A stretch of DNA of 64,000 bases from Bifidobacterium scardovii JCM 12489 = DSM 13734 (GTDB lineage: Bacteria > Actinomycetota > Actinomycetes > Actinomycetales > Bifidobacteriaceae), in NCBI RefSeq assembly GCF_001042635.1, contig NZ_AP012331.1, forward strand, positions 2,542,001 through 2,606,000. Reading direction: 5' to 3'. Of this stretch, positions 53,005 through 61,443 are shown piece after piece. A program made the position numbers and the translations under genes. The notes below the pieces were generated by a model. It was not told the DNA's origin and searched no databases. It saw only the letters and a list, made by a program, of their open reading frames with translations. Position 1 is the stretch's first letter; every line of letters begins with the position of its first letter.

Positions 53005-54450
53005 ATGACGTTCACCACCTCAATCACCAAGTCGATCCGAGCGGTCAGCCCGGGCAACACCATCATCGAGGCGCAGCACATCAGCCAGCGCTTCACCTCG
53101 GACAACGGCACCGAGCTCACCGTGCTGGACGACATCTCGTTCAACCTGTACGAGGGCGAGATCGTCGCGATCCTGGGCCGCTCCGGCGCCGGAAAGTCCA
53201 CCTTCCTGCGCGCACTGGCCGGCCTGGTGCAGCCGACCAGCGGCACGGTCAAGTACCGAGGCCAGACGCTGAACGGCCCGAATCCCGGCGTGGCGCTGGT
53301 ATTCCAGACCTTCGCGCTGATGCCGTGGCTGACCGTGCAGGACAACGTCGAGCTCGGGCTCGAGGCCCGGGGCGTGCCGCGCGCCCAGCGTGAGAAGCTG
53401 GCGCTGCAGGCCATCGACTCGATCGGCCTGGACGGCTTCGAATCCGCCTATCCGAAGGAGCTGTCCGGCGGCATGCGCCAGCGCGTCGGTATCGCGCGCG
53501 CACTCGTCCTGCGCCCGGACGCCCTGTTCATGGACGAGCCGTTCTCCGCGCTGGACGTGCTGACCGCCGAGAACCTGCGCCAGGAGGTGCTCAACCTGTG
53601 GTCCGGCGAGCAGCGGGCGATCAAGTCGGTGCTGATCGTCACGCACAACATCGAGGAGGCCGTGGAGATGGCGGACCGCGTGGTGGTCCTCGGCTCGCAT
53701 CCCGGGCGCCTGATCGCCAACGTGCGGGTCGACCTGCCCCGCCCGCGCGACCGCCACAGCGTCGAATTCGAGGCGATGGTCGACAAGCTGTACACGATCC
53801 TGACCGGCCAAGAGGCCTCTTCCACGGCCGCCGACGCGCAGGCGACGAGCGTCTCCGGGCCGGCCGCTCCGGGCCAGGAGACCGCGTCCGCCGCATCGCC
53901 TGCCGCGGCGGCGGCTGCCGGCGCGGCGGACGCCCTGTTCCCCGCATCGGCCAGGTCGACGGCGAAGGACCGCCCGCTGCCCAACGCCACGCCGGGCGGG
54001 CTGGCCGGCCTGCTGGACGTGATCGCCGAATACCCGAAGGGCATCGATCTGGCCGATCTGGCCTCGGATCTGTCGTTCGAGGTGGACGACCTGTTCCCGC
54101 TCGTGGACGCCGGCACGCTGCTGCACGTCATCTCGGTGCGCGACGGCCGCGCGCATATCACCGAGGCGGGCGACGCCTGGCACGGCGCCGACATCCTACG
54201 GGCCAAGCAGGTGTTCGCCAGCCTGACGATGGAGCATGTGCCGCTGGTGCGCAACATCACCAACGCGCTGCGCCGCGCGAACGACGGCAAGCTGCGCGGC
54301 GAGCTGATCCTCGACCTGCTGCGCTCGAAGCACGGCGACGACGAGGCTCACCAGCAGTTCGCCATCGCCGTGGAGTGGGGCCGTTACGGCGAATTGTTCG
54401 ACTATGACGCCGACGACGATCTGCTGACGCTCGACGAGGCGGCAAAGTAG
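53005..54450 (+). CDS. ABC ATPase with AAA-associated C-terminal domain
   Basis: A 481-residue ATPase. The nucleotide-binding domain has Walker A LGRSGAGKST, Q-loop region TFALMPWL, signature LSGGMRQRVG, Walker B ALFMDEPFSALD and the H-loop VTHN. An Ala/Ser/Pro linker (residues ~275-315) leads to a ~140-residue domain matching the AAA-associated C-terminal family (GGLAGLLDVIAEYPKGIDLADLA ... WGRYGELFDYD), which is a regulatory winged-helix-like domain seen on some NitT/TauT-type ATPases. AAGGAG lies 8 bases before the ATG. Partner of the fused permease at 51177. Confidence 0.9.
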   Translation: MTFTTSITKSIRAVSPGNTIIEAQHISQRFTSDNGTELTVLDDISFNLYEGEIVAILGRSGAGKSTFLRALAGLVQPTSGTVKYRGQTLNGPNPGVALVFQTFALMPWLTVQDNVELGLEARGVPRAQREKLALQAIDSIGLDGFESAYPKELSGGMRQRVGIARALVLRPDALFMDEPFSALDVLTAENLRQEVLNLWSGEQRAIKSVLIVTHNIEEAVEMADRVVVLGSHPGRLIANVRVDLPRPRDRHSVEFEAMVDKLYTILTGQEASSTAADAQATSVSGPAAPGQETASAASPAAAAAAGAADALFPASARSTAKDRPLPNATPGGLAGLLDVIAEYPKGIDLADLASDLSFEVDDLFPLVDAGTLLHVISVRDGRAHITEAGDAWHGADILRAKQVFASLTMEHVPLVRNITNALRRANDGKLRGELILDLLRSKHGDDEAHQQFAIAVEWGRYGELFDYDADDDLLTLDEAAK

Positions 54451-56298
54451 CTACCGCAGCACGAAGGCGTCGAGCACGGGGTCGGGATTGGACGCGGCGT
54501 AGCTCGCATCCGCCGCCGCCTGGTGGTCGGCGCCGCGTGCATCGGTCAGCGACAGGCCGTCCCATATCAGGCGGCTGCCGGCGAGCGCGCCCCCGGGAGC
54601 CGTATCGCCGGACGGCACGCCGTCGGCATCGAGCGGAATGGTCACCACGATGGATTGGCCTTCCGCGAGCGCGATATCGTGGACGATCCCCCACGCACGG
54701 CCGACGGCGCTTTTGCCGTGCTTCAGTCTGAACGACAGGTTCAGCCCGGTCAACGTACCGGGTACATGGCTGCGCACGGTCATGGCGATGACACGATTGC
54801 CCTTGTCCACGGAAGAGCCGGAGATGTCCGGCCCCTGCTGGATGCCGTGATCCTCGATGCGCACGATCTCCAGGGGGACGGCCGGCGCAGCCGCCGCCGG
54901 CAGGCCGAGTTTGCCGCGCAGGTAGGCGTCGGCCTCGCTCACCCGGTAGGCGTCGAGCTGCGTGAGTTCGTCGCCGGCGTCGGAGCCGACCGCGGAGGCG
55001 ACGTAGTCGGCCTTTCTGGCTCGGTCGGCGTAGTTGTCAGCGATGGTCGCGGCGGTGTTGGCCACAGATTCGGGCCAGGTGCGTGACCGCAGCGTCGCCG
55101 CGGTGGCTCGCAGCGCCTTCGCCGCATCCGCAGCCGCGTTCCGCGTGGCGGCGAGATCGCCGGAGAACGATGCGGCCAGCGCGGCATCGAACGGCCGGAT
55201 GGACGGTTCGATGGCGTCGAGATAGTATGCGCCTGCCTCCGACCAGCCTGAGGGCGCGAAACGGTCACCGTCACGCAGCAGCTCCGGATCGATGCGCATG
55301 GTGAGCGCCACCGTATCGCCCTGCTTGATGCCGCCATGCTCGATGAGGTCGCCGTTCCCGTCGAGCGGCGTCGAGGAGATGGCGCTCGCTCCGGTCCCGC
55401 GGATGGTGTCGTCGCCGCCGAGCACGTTGAAATCCAGTATGATGCCGCTGATGTCGGCGTTCGTGCGGTTGCTGGCGGTGACGGTGAAGCATCGGCGGGT
55501 GACTTCGACCTCATCGTTGCCGTCAAGAATGCGATCCGGGCATTCGCCGTCGTCGCGGATGCCGGTGATGGAGACGGGGATCGCCGGTTCGGGCTCGCCG
55601 GGGAGGTCCAGAGAGGTACGGATCAGCCGCTGGGCGCCGGAGGGGCGGAATTCGTCAAAGGTCATCCAGTCGATGGCCTCGGCGTTGCGGTTGGTGCACA
55701 GATTCCCGTAGATCGACGCGCGTTCCTGGTATTCGATGATGACCATGCGGATCGTCTTGTCCAACGATTCCGGCCACGTACGGGCGGCGAGGGTTTCGGC
55801 GGCCCGCTGCGAAAGATCGCGGGCGGTGGCTGCGGCCTTGTTCACGGCATCCGTATCGCCGCCGGCCGCGGCGAGGCGAACGGCATCGTCCGCGGCATAG
55901 GTGTCGTCCACGGCTGCGGCGAAGTACCGCCCGGCCTCGGCTGGGGCGAGCCGATCGCCGGACGGCTGCAACGGCTTGAATCCGCCGAAGCAGTAGTCCT
56001 GCGCATCGGCGAGACCGGTCTGATGGGAACAGTTGAGGGCGGATCCGCCCTGATGGTATCGCCGCCAGGCGAATCCGGAGGCGCCGGCGACGAGCATGGC
56101 CACGGCGGTCAGCGCCGCGATCCAGCGGTGGTGTCTGCGGAGATGAGCGTCTGCTTCGCCGTTGTGGGATTCGGGAGGTTGGGATTCGGGAGGTTGGGAT
56201 TCGGCATGCCGTGGTGCGGCGTTCTGGATTGCCGACGATTCCCGAGACGGCGGGATCTGGCCCTCCGGGGTATCCCAATCCTGCTGCGCCTTCGCCAT
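54451..56298 (-). CDS. Membrane-anchored protein with two similar halves
   Basis: A 615-residue protein I cannot assign. A Pro/Glu/Ser-rich N-terminus with a PPESQ repeat (from 15-base DNA repeats) precedes one span near residues 75-95 (WIAALTAVAMLVAGASGFAW). The outside part is two related halves: ARTWPESLDKTIRMVIIEYQERASIYG and RTWPESVANTAATIADNYADRARKADY, each followed by a beta-rich region (TGIRDDGECPDRI.. and IVRIEDHGIQQGP..) that looks like an immunoglobulin-like fold. No enzymatic motif is visible. It converges on the ABC ATPase gene. The ATG at 56298 follows GGGGCATA; the upstream start at 56421 lacks support. Confidence 0.7.
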   Translation of the reverse strand: MAKAQQDWDTPEGQIPPSRESSAIQNAAPRHAESQPPESQPPESHNGEADAHLRRHHRWIAALTAVAMLVAGASGFAWRRYHQGGSALNCSHQTGLADAQDYCFGGFKPLQPSGDRLAPAEAGRYFAAAVDDTYAADDAVRLAAAGGDTDAVNKAAATARDLSQRAAETLAARTWPESLDKTIRMVIIEYQERASIYGNLCTNRNAEAIDWMTFDEFRPSGAQRLIRTSLDLPGEPEPAIPVSITGIRDDGECPDRILDGNDEVEVTRRCFTVTASNRTNADISGIILDFNVLGGDDTIRGTGASAISSTPLDGNGDLIEHGGIKQGDTVALTMRIDPELLRDGDRFAPSGWSEAGAYYLDAIEPSIRPFDAALAASFSGDLAATRNAAADAAKALRATAATLRSRTWPESVANTAATIADNYADRARKADYVASAVGSDAGDELTQLDAYRVSEADAYLRGKLGLPAAAAPAVPLEIVRIEDHGIQQGPDISGSSVDKGNRVIAMTVRSHVPGTLTGLNLSFRLKHGKSAVGRAWGIVHDIALAEGQSIVVTIPLDADGVPSGDTAPGGALAGSRLIWDGLSLTDARGADHQAAADASYAASNPDPVLDAFVLR

Positions 56299-56613
56299 TA
56301 TGCCCCAGCCTCGATCGACCCCTATTCGTGTGGTTGTCATCATAGCGGGCACGGGGGCGACGCACCAGAGCCGGTCCGGGGAAGCAGACGGGATCAGCGC
56401 GACTGAGGCATACGGCACCACCAGACCACCCCCAGTCGGCTACACGCCGACAGCCCTTCGGGCCCTGCAATCAGGGACGGCCTTCGGCCGCGTGTCCCTT
56501 GCGCGACTGTCGTCGCGTCCTCGCCTACGGACGCCACCGGCGTCCGCTATACGGCTCGGCCCGCCAGCGGGGGCGGGATAGGTCATAACGGTTTCATCAG
56601 AGCAAACAAAAAG

Positions 56614-56762
56614 GGCTCCCCTCTCTGAGGGGAGCCAGACATAGGACGCGAACTTACGGCGCGGGATACTGGGAGAGCATGAACGAAGCGGCTTGATACC
56701 GTGCCCGTTGCATTGCTCCCCTCAGTTCGCCACACGGACAGCTCCCCTCAGCGAGGGGAGCC
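56614..56762 (-). terminator. GCTCCCCTC elements behind pgi
   Basis: A hairpin GGCTCCCCTCTCTGAGGGGAGCC (56614-56636) and a double hairpin ending 56762, the latter 33 bases behind the pgi stop. The rest of 56299-56794 shows no gene. Confidence 0.6.
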
Positions 56763-56794
56763 GAAGGTATGGCGTTCCGACCGAGCGCAGCGAA

Positions 56795-58495
56795 TCAGAA
56801 CTCGCGGTTCTGGCGGTAGAACTTGATCAGGCTCTGGGTGGAGGCATCCTGGGCGGCGAGGGCGTCGTCGTCCTGGGAGATGGCCGGGGTGATCTGCTTG
56901 GCCAGCTGCTTGCCGAGCTCGACGCCCCACTGATCGTAGGAGTCGAGGCCCCAGACGGTGCCTTCGACGAAGGTGATGTGCTCGTACAGGGCGATGAGCT
57001 CGCCGAGCGCGAACGGGGTCAGGGCCACGCCGAAGATGGAGGTGGTCGGGCGGTTGCCGGAGAACACGCGGGCCGGAACGATCTCTTCCGGAGTGCCCTC
57101 GGCGCGGACCTCGTCGGCGGTCTTGCCGAACGCCAGAGCCTTGGTCTGGGCGAAGTAGTTGCCCAGGAACAGCTCGTGCACGTCCTGGTCGCCGTCCTTG
57201 GTCGGGTTCGGGGTGTTGACGAACGCGATGAAGTCGGCCGGGATGAGCTGGGTGCCCTGGTGGATCAGCTGGTAGAAGGCGTGCTGGCCGTTGGTGCCGG
57301 GCTCGCCCCAGAAGATCTCGCCGGTCTCGGTGGTGACGGGGGTGCCGTCCCAACGCACGGACTTGCCGTTGGACTCCATGGTCAGCTGCTGCAGGTAGGC
57401 CGGGAAGCGGTGCAGGTACTGGTCGTACGGCAGCACGGCATGCGAGGCGACCTTGAAGAAGTTGCGGTACCAGACGTTGAGCATGCCGAGCAGCACCACG
57501 ACGTTCTTCTCGAACGGGGTGTTGGCGAAGTACTCGTCGATCTCGTGGAAGCCGTGCAGGAACTCCTCGAAGCGGGCCGGTCCGAAGACCACGGCCAGGG
57601 AGGTGCCGACGGCGGAATCGACGGAGTAGCGGCCGCCGACCCAGTTCCAGAAGCCGAAGGCGTTGTTCGGGTCGATGCCGAACTCCTCGACCTTCTCCAG
57701 GTTGGTGGAGACGGCCACGAAGTGCTTCTTGATGGCCTCGGCCTTCTGGGCCTCGTCTCCCTCGGAGATGGCGCCGTTGGCGGCAAGCCCCTCAAGCAGC
57801 CAGGTGCGGGCCTCGCGGGCATTGGTCAGGGTCTCCAGCGTGGTGAAGGTCTTGGAGACGATGATGAACAGCGTGGTCTCCGGGTCGAGGCCCTTGGTCT
57901 TCTCGGCCAGATCGTTCGGGTCGATGTTGGAGATGTAGCGGGCGGAGATGCCGGCGTCGGCGTAGGGCTTGAGCGCCTCGTACACCATGACGGGGCCCAG
58001 GTCGGAGCCGCCGATGCCGATGTTGACCACGGTCTCGATCTTGCGGCCGGTGATGCCGGTCCACTTGCCGGAACGCACGTCATCGGCGAAGGCGTAGATC
58101 TTGTCGAGGGTCTCGCGCACGTCCTTGACGGTGTCCTGGCCGTCGACGATGTACTTGCCCTCGTCCTCGACCGGGCGGCGCAGCGCGGTGTGCAGCACGG
58201 CGCGGTCCTCGGTGTTGTTGATGTGCACGCCGGTGTACATCGCCTTGGTGCGCTCGTCGAGCTTGACGGCCTTGGCGAGATCGGCGAACAGCTGGAGGGT
58301 CTCCGGCTTGATCAGGTTCTTGGACAGATCGAAGTGCAGATCGCCGGCGTCGAAGCTCAGCTTCTCGACACGGTCGGCGTCGTCGGCGAACCACTTCTTG
58401 AGGCTGATGCCCTCGGCCTGCAGCTCGTCATAGTGCTTTTGCAGGGCGGCCCACGCGGGAGTCTGGGTGGCGTCAACGGGAGGATTGATGGCCAT
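56795..58495 (-). CDS. pgi: Glucose-6-phosphate isomerase
   Basis: A 566-residue enzyme interconverting glucose-6-phosphate and fructose-6-phosphate. Signature 1 [16 protein letters not shown] near residue 160, [18 protein letters not shown] and [16 protein letters not shown] (signature 2) near residue 515 are intact, with the catalytic Glu region in GGRYS and His in [15 protein letters not shown]. Length is normal. The ATG at 58495 has AAAGGA 10 bases upstream. A promoter with TTGTTA/TATCTT is at 58587-58614. Bifidobacteria need it to feed fructose-6-phosphate to phosphoketolase. Confidence 0.97.
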   Translation of the reverse strand: MAINPPVDATQTPAWAALQKHYDELQAEGISLKKWFADDADRVEKLSFDAGDLHFDLSKNLIKPETLQLFADLAKAVKLDERTKAMYTGVHINNTEDRAVLHTALRRPVEDEGKYIVDGQDTVKDVRETLDKIYAFADDVRSGKWTGITGRKIETVVNIGIGGSDLGPVMVYEALKPYADAGISARYISNIDPNDLAEKTKGLDPETTLFIIVSKTFTTLETLTNAREARTWLLEGLAANGAISEGDEAQKAEAIKKHFVAVSTNLEKVEEFGIDPNNAFGFWNWVGGRYSVDSAVGTSLAVVFGPARFEEFLHGFHEIDEYFANTPFEKNVVVLLGMLNVWYRNFFKVASHAVLPYDQYLHRFPAYLQQLTMESNGKSVRWDGTPVTTETGEIFWGEPGTNGQHAFYQLIHQGTQLIPADFIAFVNTPNPTKDGDQDVHELFLGNYFAQTKALAFGKTADEVRAEGTPEEIVPARVFSGNRPTTSIFGVALTPFALGELIALYEHITFVEGTVWGLDSYDQWGVELGKQLAKQITPAISQDDDALAAQDASTQSLIKFYRQNREF

Positions 58496-58586
58496 AAGTG
58501 TTGGTCCTTTCATCATCACTTGCGAAGCGGGTCGCTCCCGTTCGGCCGTGAAACCGGGCGAGAACGCACCGTTTACTTCACCTCAC

Positions 58587-58614
58587 AAGATACTCACAAA
58601 AGCGGACATAACAA
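58587..58614 (-). promoter_or_regulatory. pgi promoter
   Basis: On the minus strand TTGTTA (58609-58614) and TATCTT (58587-58592), 16-base spacer. The start site is about 80 bases before the pgi ATG. Confidence 0.5.
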
Positions 58615-58658
58615 CACATAAATCGTGCGCCGCCGGCACACGCCGCACGACACGCGAT

Positions 58659-58687
58659 TTGAATTAATTCAGGGCATGCAGTACACT
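58659..58687 (+). promoter_or_regulatory. tRNA-Thr promoter
   Basis: TTGAAT (58659-58664) and TACACT (58682-58687), 17-base spacer, 42 bases before the tRNA. Confidence 0.6.
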
Positions 58688-58729
58688 CAAATTCTTGTGC
58701 GCGGATCGCGAATGCAATCCGGGCAACAC

Positions 58730-58805
58730 GCCACTTTAGCTCAGTCGGTAGAGCGGCTCACTCGTAATGAGCAGGTCGACAGTTCGATTCTGTCAAGTGG
58801 CTCCA
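58730..58805 (+). tRNA. tRNA-Thr (CGT anticodon)
   Basis: A 76-base tRNA with encoded CCA. The acceptor GCCACTT pairs with AAGTGGC, the D-loop AGTCGGTAGA and T-loop TTCGATTC are standard, and the anticodon loop CTCGTAA places CGT at 58763-58765 (reads ACG). Confidence 0.95.
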
Positions 58806-58930
58806 GAGCACCCCGGATGGCCCCATCCGGGGTTTTGCTTTTCCGCCCAAAGCCGGCCAACGCCGGCGTCCCCTCCCGACCACCGAGGACGCCCCGGAAA
58901 AGGACAACCTTATGGTAAGTTATTCCTTGC

Positions 58931-59011
58931 GCGCGTGTGGCGGAATTGGTAGACGCGCAGGATTTAGGTTCCTGTGTCTTTGACGTGTGGGTTCGAGTCC
59001 CATCTCGCGCA
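58931..59011 (+). tRNA. tRNA-Leu (TAG anticodon)
   Basis: A class II tRNA of 81 bases with a long variable arm (GTC/GAC) and anticodon TAG at 58965-58967 in loop TTTAGGT. CCA is not fully encoded (ACC then T). Acceptor GCGCGTG against CTCGCGC has one U-U mismatch. The T-loop GGTTCGAGTCC is standard. It lies 125 bases behind tRNA-Thr. Confidence 0.93.
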
Positions 59012-59064
59012 CCTTGGGTGGGTCCCCCGGCCGGATGCCATCGGAGGGGAAGAGGAGAACCAGC

Positions 59065-60066
59065 ATGTCCGCCATACTCAAGCCCATCGCGTTCCTGTGC
59101 ATCATCGCCGCCGCGTATCTGGCCAAACGGGCCGGGCTGTTCAAGCCGCGCGACTACCGCATCATGCAGGTCACCGTATTCACCTTCACGCTTCCCGCGT
59201 CCATCATCGTGTCGTTCGCCACGAATCCGCACCATGTCAGCATGCTGCTGATCTCGCTGTTCGCGCTCGTATGCGCGCTGCTGCCGCTGCTGCTCACTTT
59301 CGCGGCGTCGCGCCGCAGGCCGGTCACCGACCGCGCCTTCCTGATGCTCAATGCCTCCGGGTTCAACATCGGCAACTTCTGCTTCCCGGTATTGCAGGCG
59401 TTTCTCGGGCCATCCGCGCTGGTCACGGCATCGATGTTCGACATCGGCAATTCGGTGATGGTCACGGCCGGTATCAATGTGATGACGACCTCGCTGCTGC
59501 ACATCGACATGGACAAGCCACTGACCGAGCAGAACCCGGGGAACGCCCCGACGCTGCCCTACCGACGGCCGGCCGACAGGGACGCGCGCCGATTGGCCCG
59601 CCGGGCCAAGCTCCGCTCCGTGCTGCGCGGCTTCCTCACTTCGGTGCCGTTCGACGTCTATCTGCTGATGATCGCGGTGATGCTGTTCGGCATCCCGATC
59701 CCCGGCTTCATCCCCACACTGCTGCAGCCGGTCGCCGACGCGAACTCGTTCTGCTCGGTGTTCATGGTGGGCATGCTCATGGATCTGCCGCACACCGCCA
59801 AGGACGTCAAGGACGTTGCTCGCGTGCTCGGATGGCGCCTGCCGCTCGGATTCGCGTTCGCCGCGTTCGCGTGGTTCGTGCTGCCGTTCGACGCCGGGGT
59901 GCGCAAGGCCGCGGTGATGCTCTCGCTGGCGCCGACCGCCGTGTTCTCCACGCTGTTCACCGACAAGGTGCTCGGCAACGCGAAACTCGCCGGCTTCACG
60001 CTGGCCACCTCGGCGATCATCGCGATCGTGCTGATGACCGCGGTCAACATCCTGCTGCCGGCGTAG
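59065..60066 (+). CDS. AEC-family (auxin efflux type) transporter
   Basis: A 333-residue membrane protein with about ten spans. Similarity to AEC carriers is clear in the N-terminal RAGLFKPRDYRIMQVTVFTFTLPASII (with the Pro/Asn-rich unwound helices) and in the C-terminal half (MLSLAPTAVFSTLFTDKVLGNAKLAGFTLATSAII). A hydrophilic loop near residues 165-190 splits the two inverted repeats. AGGAGA lies 7 bases before the ATG. Bacterial members export malate, lactate or amino acids; the substrate here is unknown. Confidence 0.88.
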   Translation: MSAILKPIAFLCIIAAAYLAKRAGLFKPRDYRIMQVTVFTFTLPASIIVSFATNPHHVSMLLISLFALVCALLPLLLTFAASRRRPVTDRAFLMLNASGFNIGNFCFPVLQAFLGPSALVTASMFDIGNSVMVTAGINVMTTSLLHIDMDKPLTEQNPGNAPTLPYRRPADRDARRLARRAKLRSVLRGFLTSVPFDVYLLMIAVMLFGIPIPGFIPTLLQPVADANSFCSVFMVGMLMDLPHTAKDVKDVARVLGWRLPLGFAFAAFAWFVLPFDAGVRKAAVMLSLAPTAVFSTLFTDKVLGNAKLAGFTLATSAIIAIVLMTAVNILLPA

Positions 60067-60110
60067 CCGCATTCGCCCCATGTGCCAGCCGGGATGGGCG
60101 GCACACGGCG

Positions 60111-61364
60111 TCAGCGCTTGAGCAGCTTGTGGGCCAGCGTGCTCACGCCGAAGCGGAGCCTGTCCACGGGGAGGGTGAACTCGCCGATCAGCTCCTCGAC
60201 GGAACCATTGAACCCCTGCTTGAACTCCAGCACGCCGCGTCCCTCGTCATCCGGATCGTCAAAGACGCCGGAAATACCATAGAAGTTGTACCGGGACACG
60301 CCCTTGGCCACGCACAGGTCGCGCATGGCCACATGCTGGATGAGCGCGGAGGCGTAGAACGGCTTGTACCGCTCCACGCTGCCGGAGAAGAAGTAGACCA
60401 CCTCGTTCGGGTGCTCCACGAACAGCGAGGCGGCCGCGGGCAGCACGTCGCCATCCTTGGCGAACCGCGCAGCCTCCGCCAGACGCTTCTCGGCGGCGGC
60501 CAGATTACGGCTCTCCTCGCCCAGCTGACGCTCCGTCTTGGTGGTCGGGTGCTCATCGTTCTTGGCCTGCAAACGCGCCACCTTGGCGGCAAGCGCCTCG
60601 CGCTTGGCCGTCATATCGGCCACATACTCGTCGATATGAATCTCGGCCAGCATGAAATGCGCCCGCTCGCCGAACGCCGCCTTGAACTGGTGGAAGTATT
60701 CGACGCCGCGATCCTGAAAATGCCGGCGACGCGCGGTGGCGGTCTCGATATCGGCGAAGGCCTGCAACTCGCCGTCACCCAGCTCGCGCACCCGCACGCC
60801 CATCGACTCGGCCCTCTTGACGCTCCACTGCGTGCGCTTGTCGTACGACGCGAGCAACGCCTTCTCATCCGCTATGCCGGCCAGATCCTTGACGTACACC
60901 CATCGGTTCACCACCGATCCGTACCCGCGCGAGAACCCGGCGTGGCGCCAGTCGAGCGATGCGTACGCCTCAAGCGCCGGCGTGTCCGGCTCGCCCTCGG
61001 CCACGCCCTGCGAATCGTGGCGCTGGTAGACCAGATTCGGCCAGCAGGTGACGGACACGGCTCCGCGGCGATGCGCCGACCGGCGGATGCCCTCGGTCAT
61101 CGCCTGCAGCAGCGGCCTGTCGTGCGGGTCGCACATCGGGCCGAGCCAGACGGATCCCTCCAATCCGAACCGGCCTCGCGTGTAGGCGATGGCGCATCCG
61201 GCGACGATCTCGTCACCACGGCTCACGCCGACCAGGTCATACGAATCGATGCGGGCCTTCGCGACGTCCATCATTGCGGTCGTCTGCTGGAAATTGCCCT
61301 GCGGGTGCCTCGCGGACAGCGCGTCGAACGCCTCGGGGGTCATGGTCACGATGTCGGTCGTCAT
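60111..61364 (-). CDS. FemAB-type peptidoglycan bridge ligase
   Basis: A 417-residue FemX/FemAB protein that adds an amino acid to the peptidoglycan side chain using aminoacyl-tRNA. GNAT domains surround a long coiled-coil arm (ADMTAKREALAAKVARLQAKN ... NLAAAEKRLAEAARF, near residues 235-300). Conserved markers are YDKRTQWSVKRAESMG, SGSVERYKPFYASALIQH and FNFYGISG-like YNFYGISGVFDDPDDEGRGVLEFKQGF. AGGAG lies 7 bases before the ATG. It lies 79 bases after a paralogue with the same arm. Amino acid specificity cannot be read. Confidence 0.9.
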   Translation of the reverse strand: MTTDIVTMTPEAFDALSARHPQGNFQQTTAMMDVAKARIDSYDLVGVSRGDEIVAGCAIAYTRGRFGLEGSVWLGPMCDPHDRPLLQAMTEGIRRSAHRRGAVSVTCWPNLVYQRHDSQGVAEGEPDTPALEAYASLDWRHAGFSRGYGSVVNRWVYVKDLAGIADEKALLASYDKRTQWSVKRAESMGVRVRELGDGELQAFADIETATARRRHFQDRGVEYFHQFKAAFGERAHFMLAEIHIDEYVADMTAKREALAAKVARLQAKNDEHPTTKTERQLGEESRNLAAAEKRLAEAARFAKDGDVLPAAASLFVEHPNEVVYFFSGSVERYKPFYASALIQHVAMRDLCVAKGVSRYNFYGISGVFDDPDDEGRGVLEFKQGFNGSVEELIGEFTLPVDRLRFGVSTLAHKLLKR

Positions 61365-61443
61365 AGTCGTCTCCTGCGTGTTCCTCTTGTCTCGTCGTAC
61401 CGTCGTATATCGCCGCGCCGCCGTACCACCCCGGCCGCCGCCC

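Noticed and set aside
58730..59011. Phage or island attachment site at the tRNA genes
   Set aside because: No integrase, no repeated tRNA 3' end and no foreign composition nearby.
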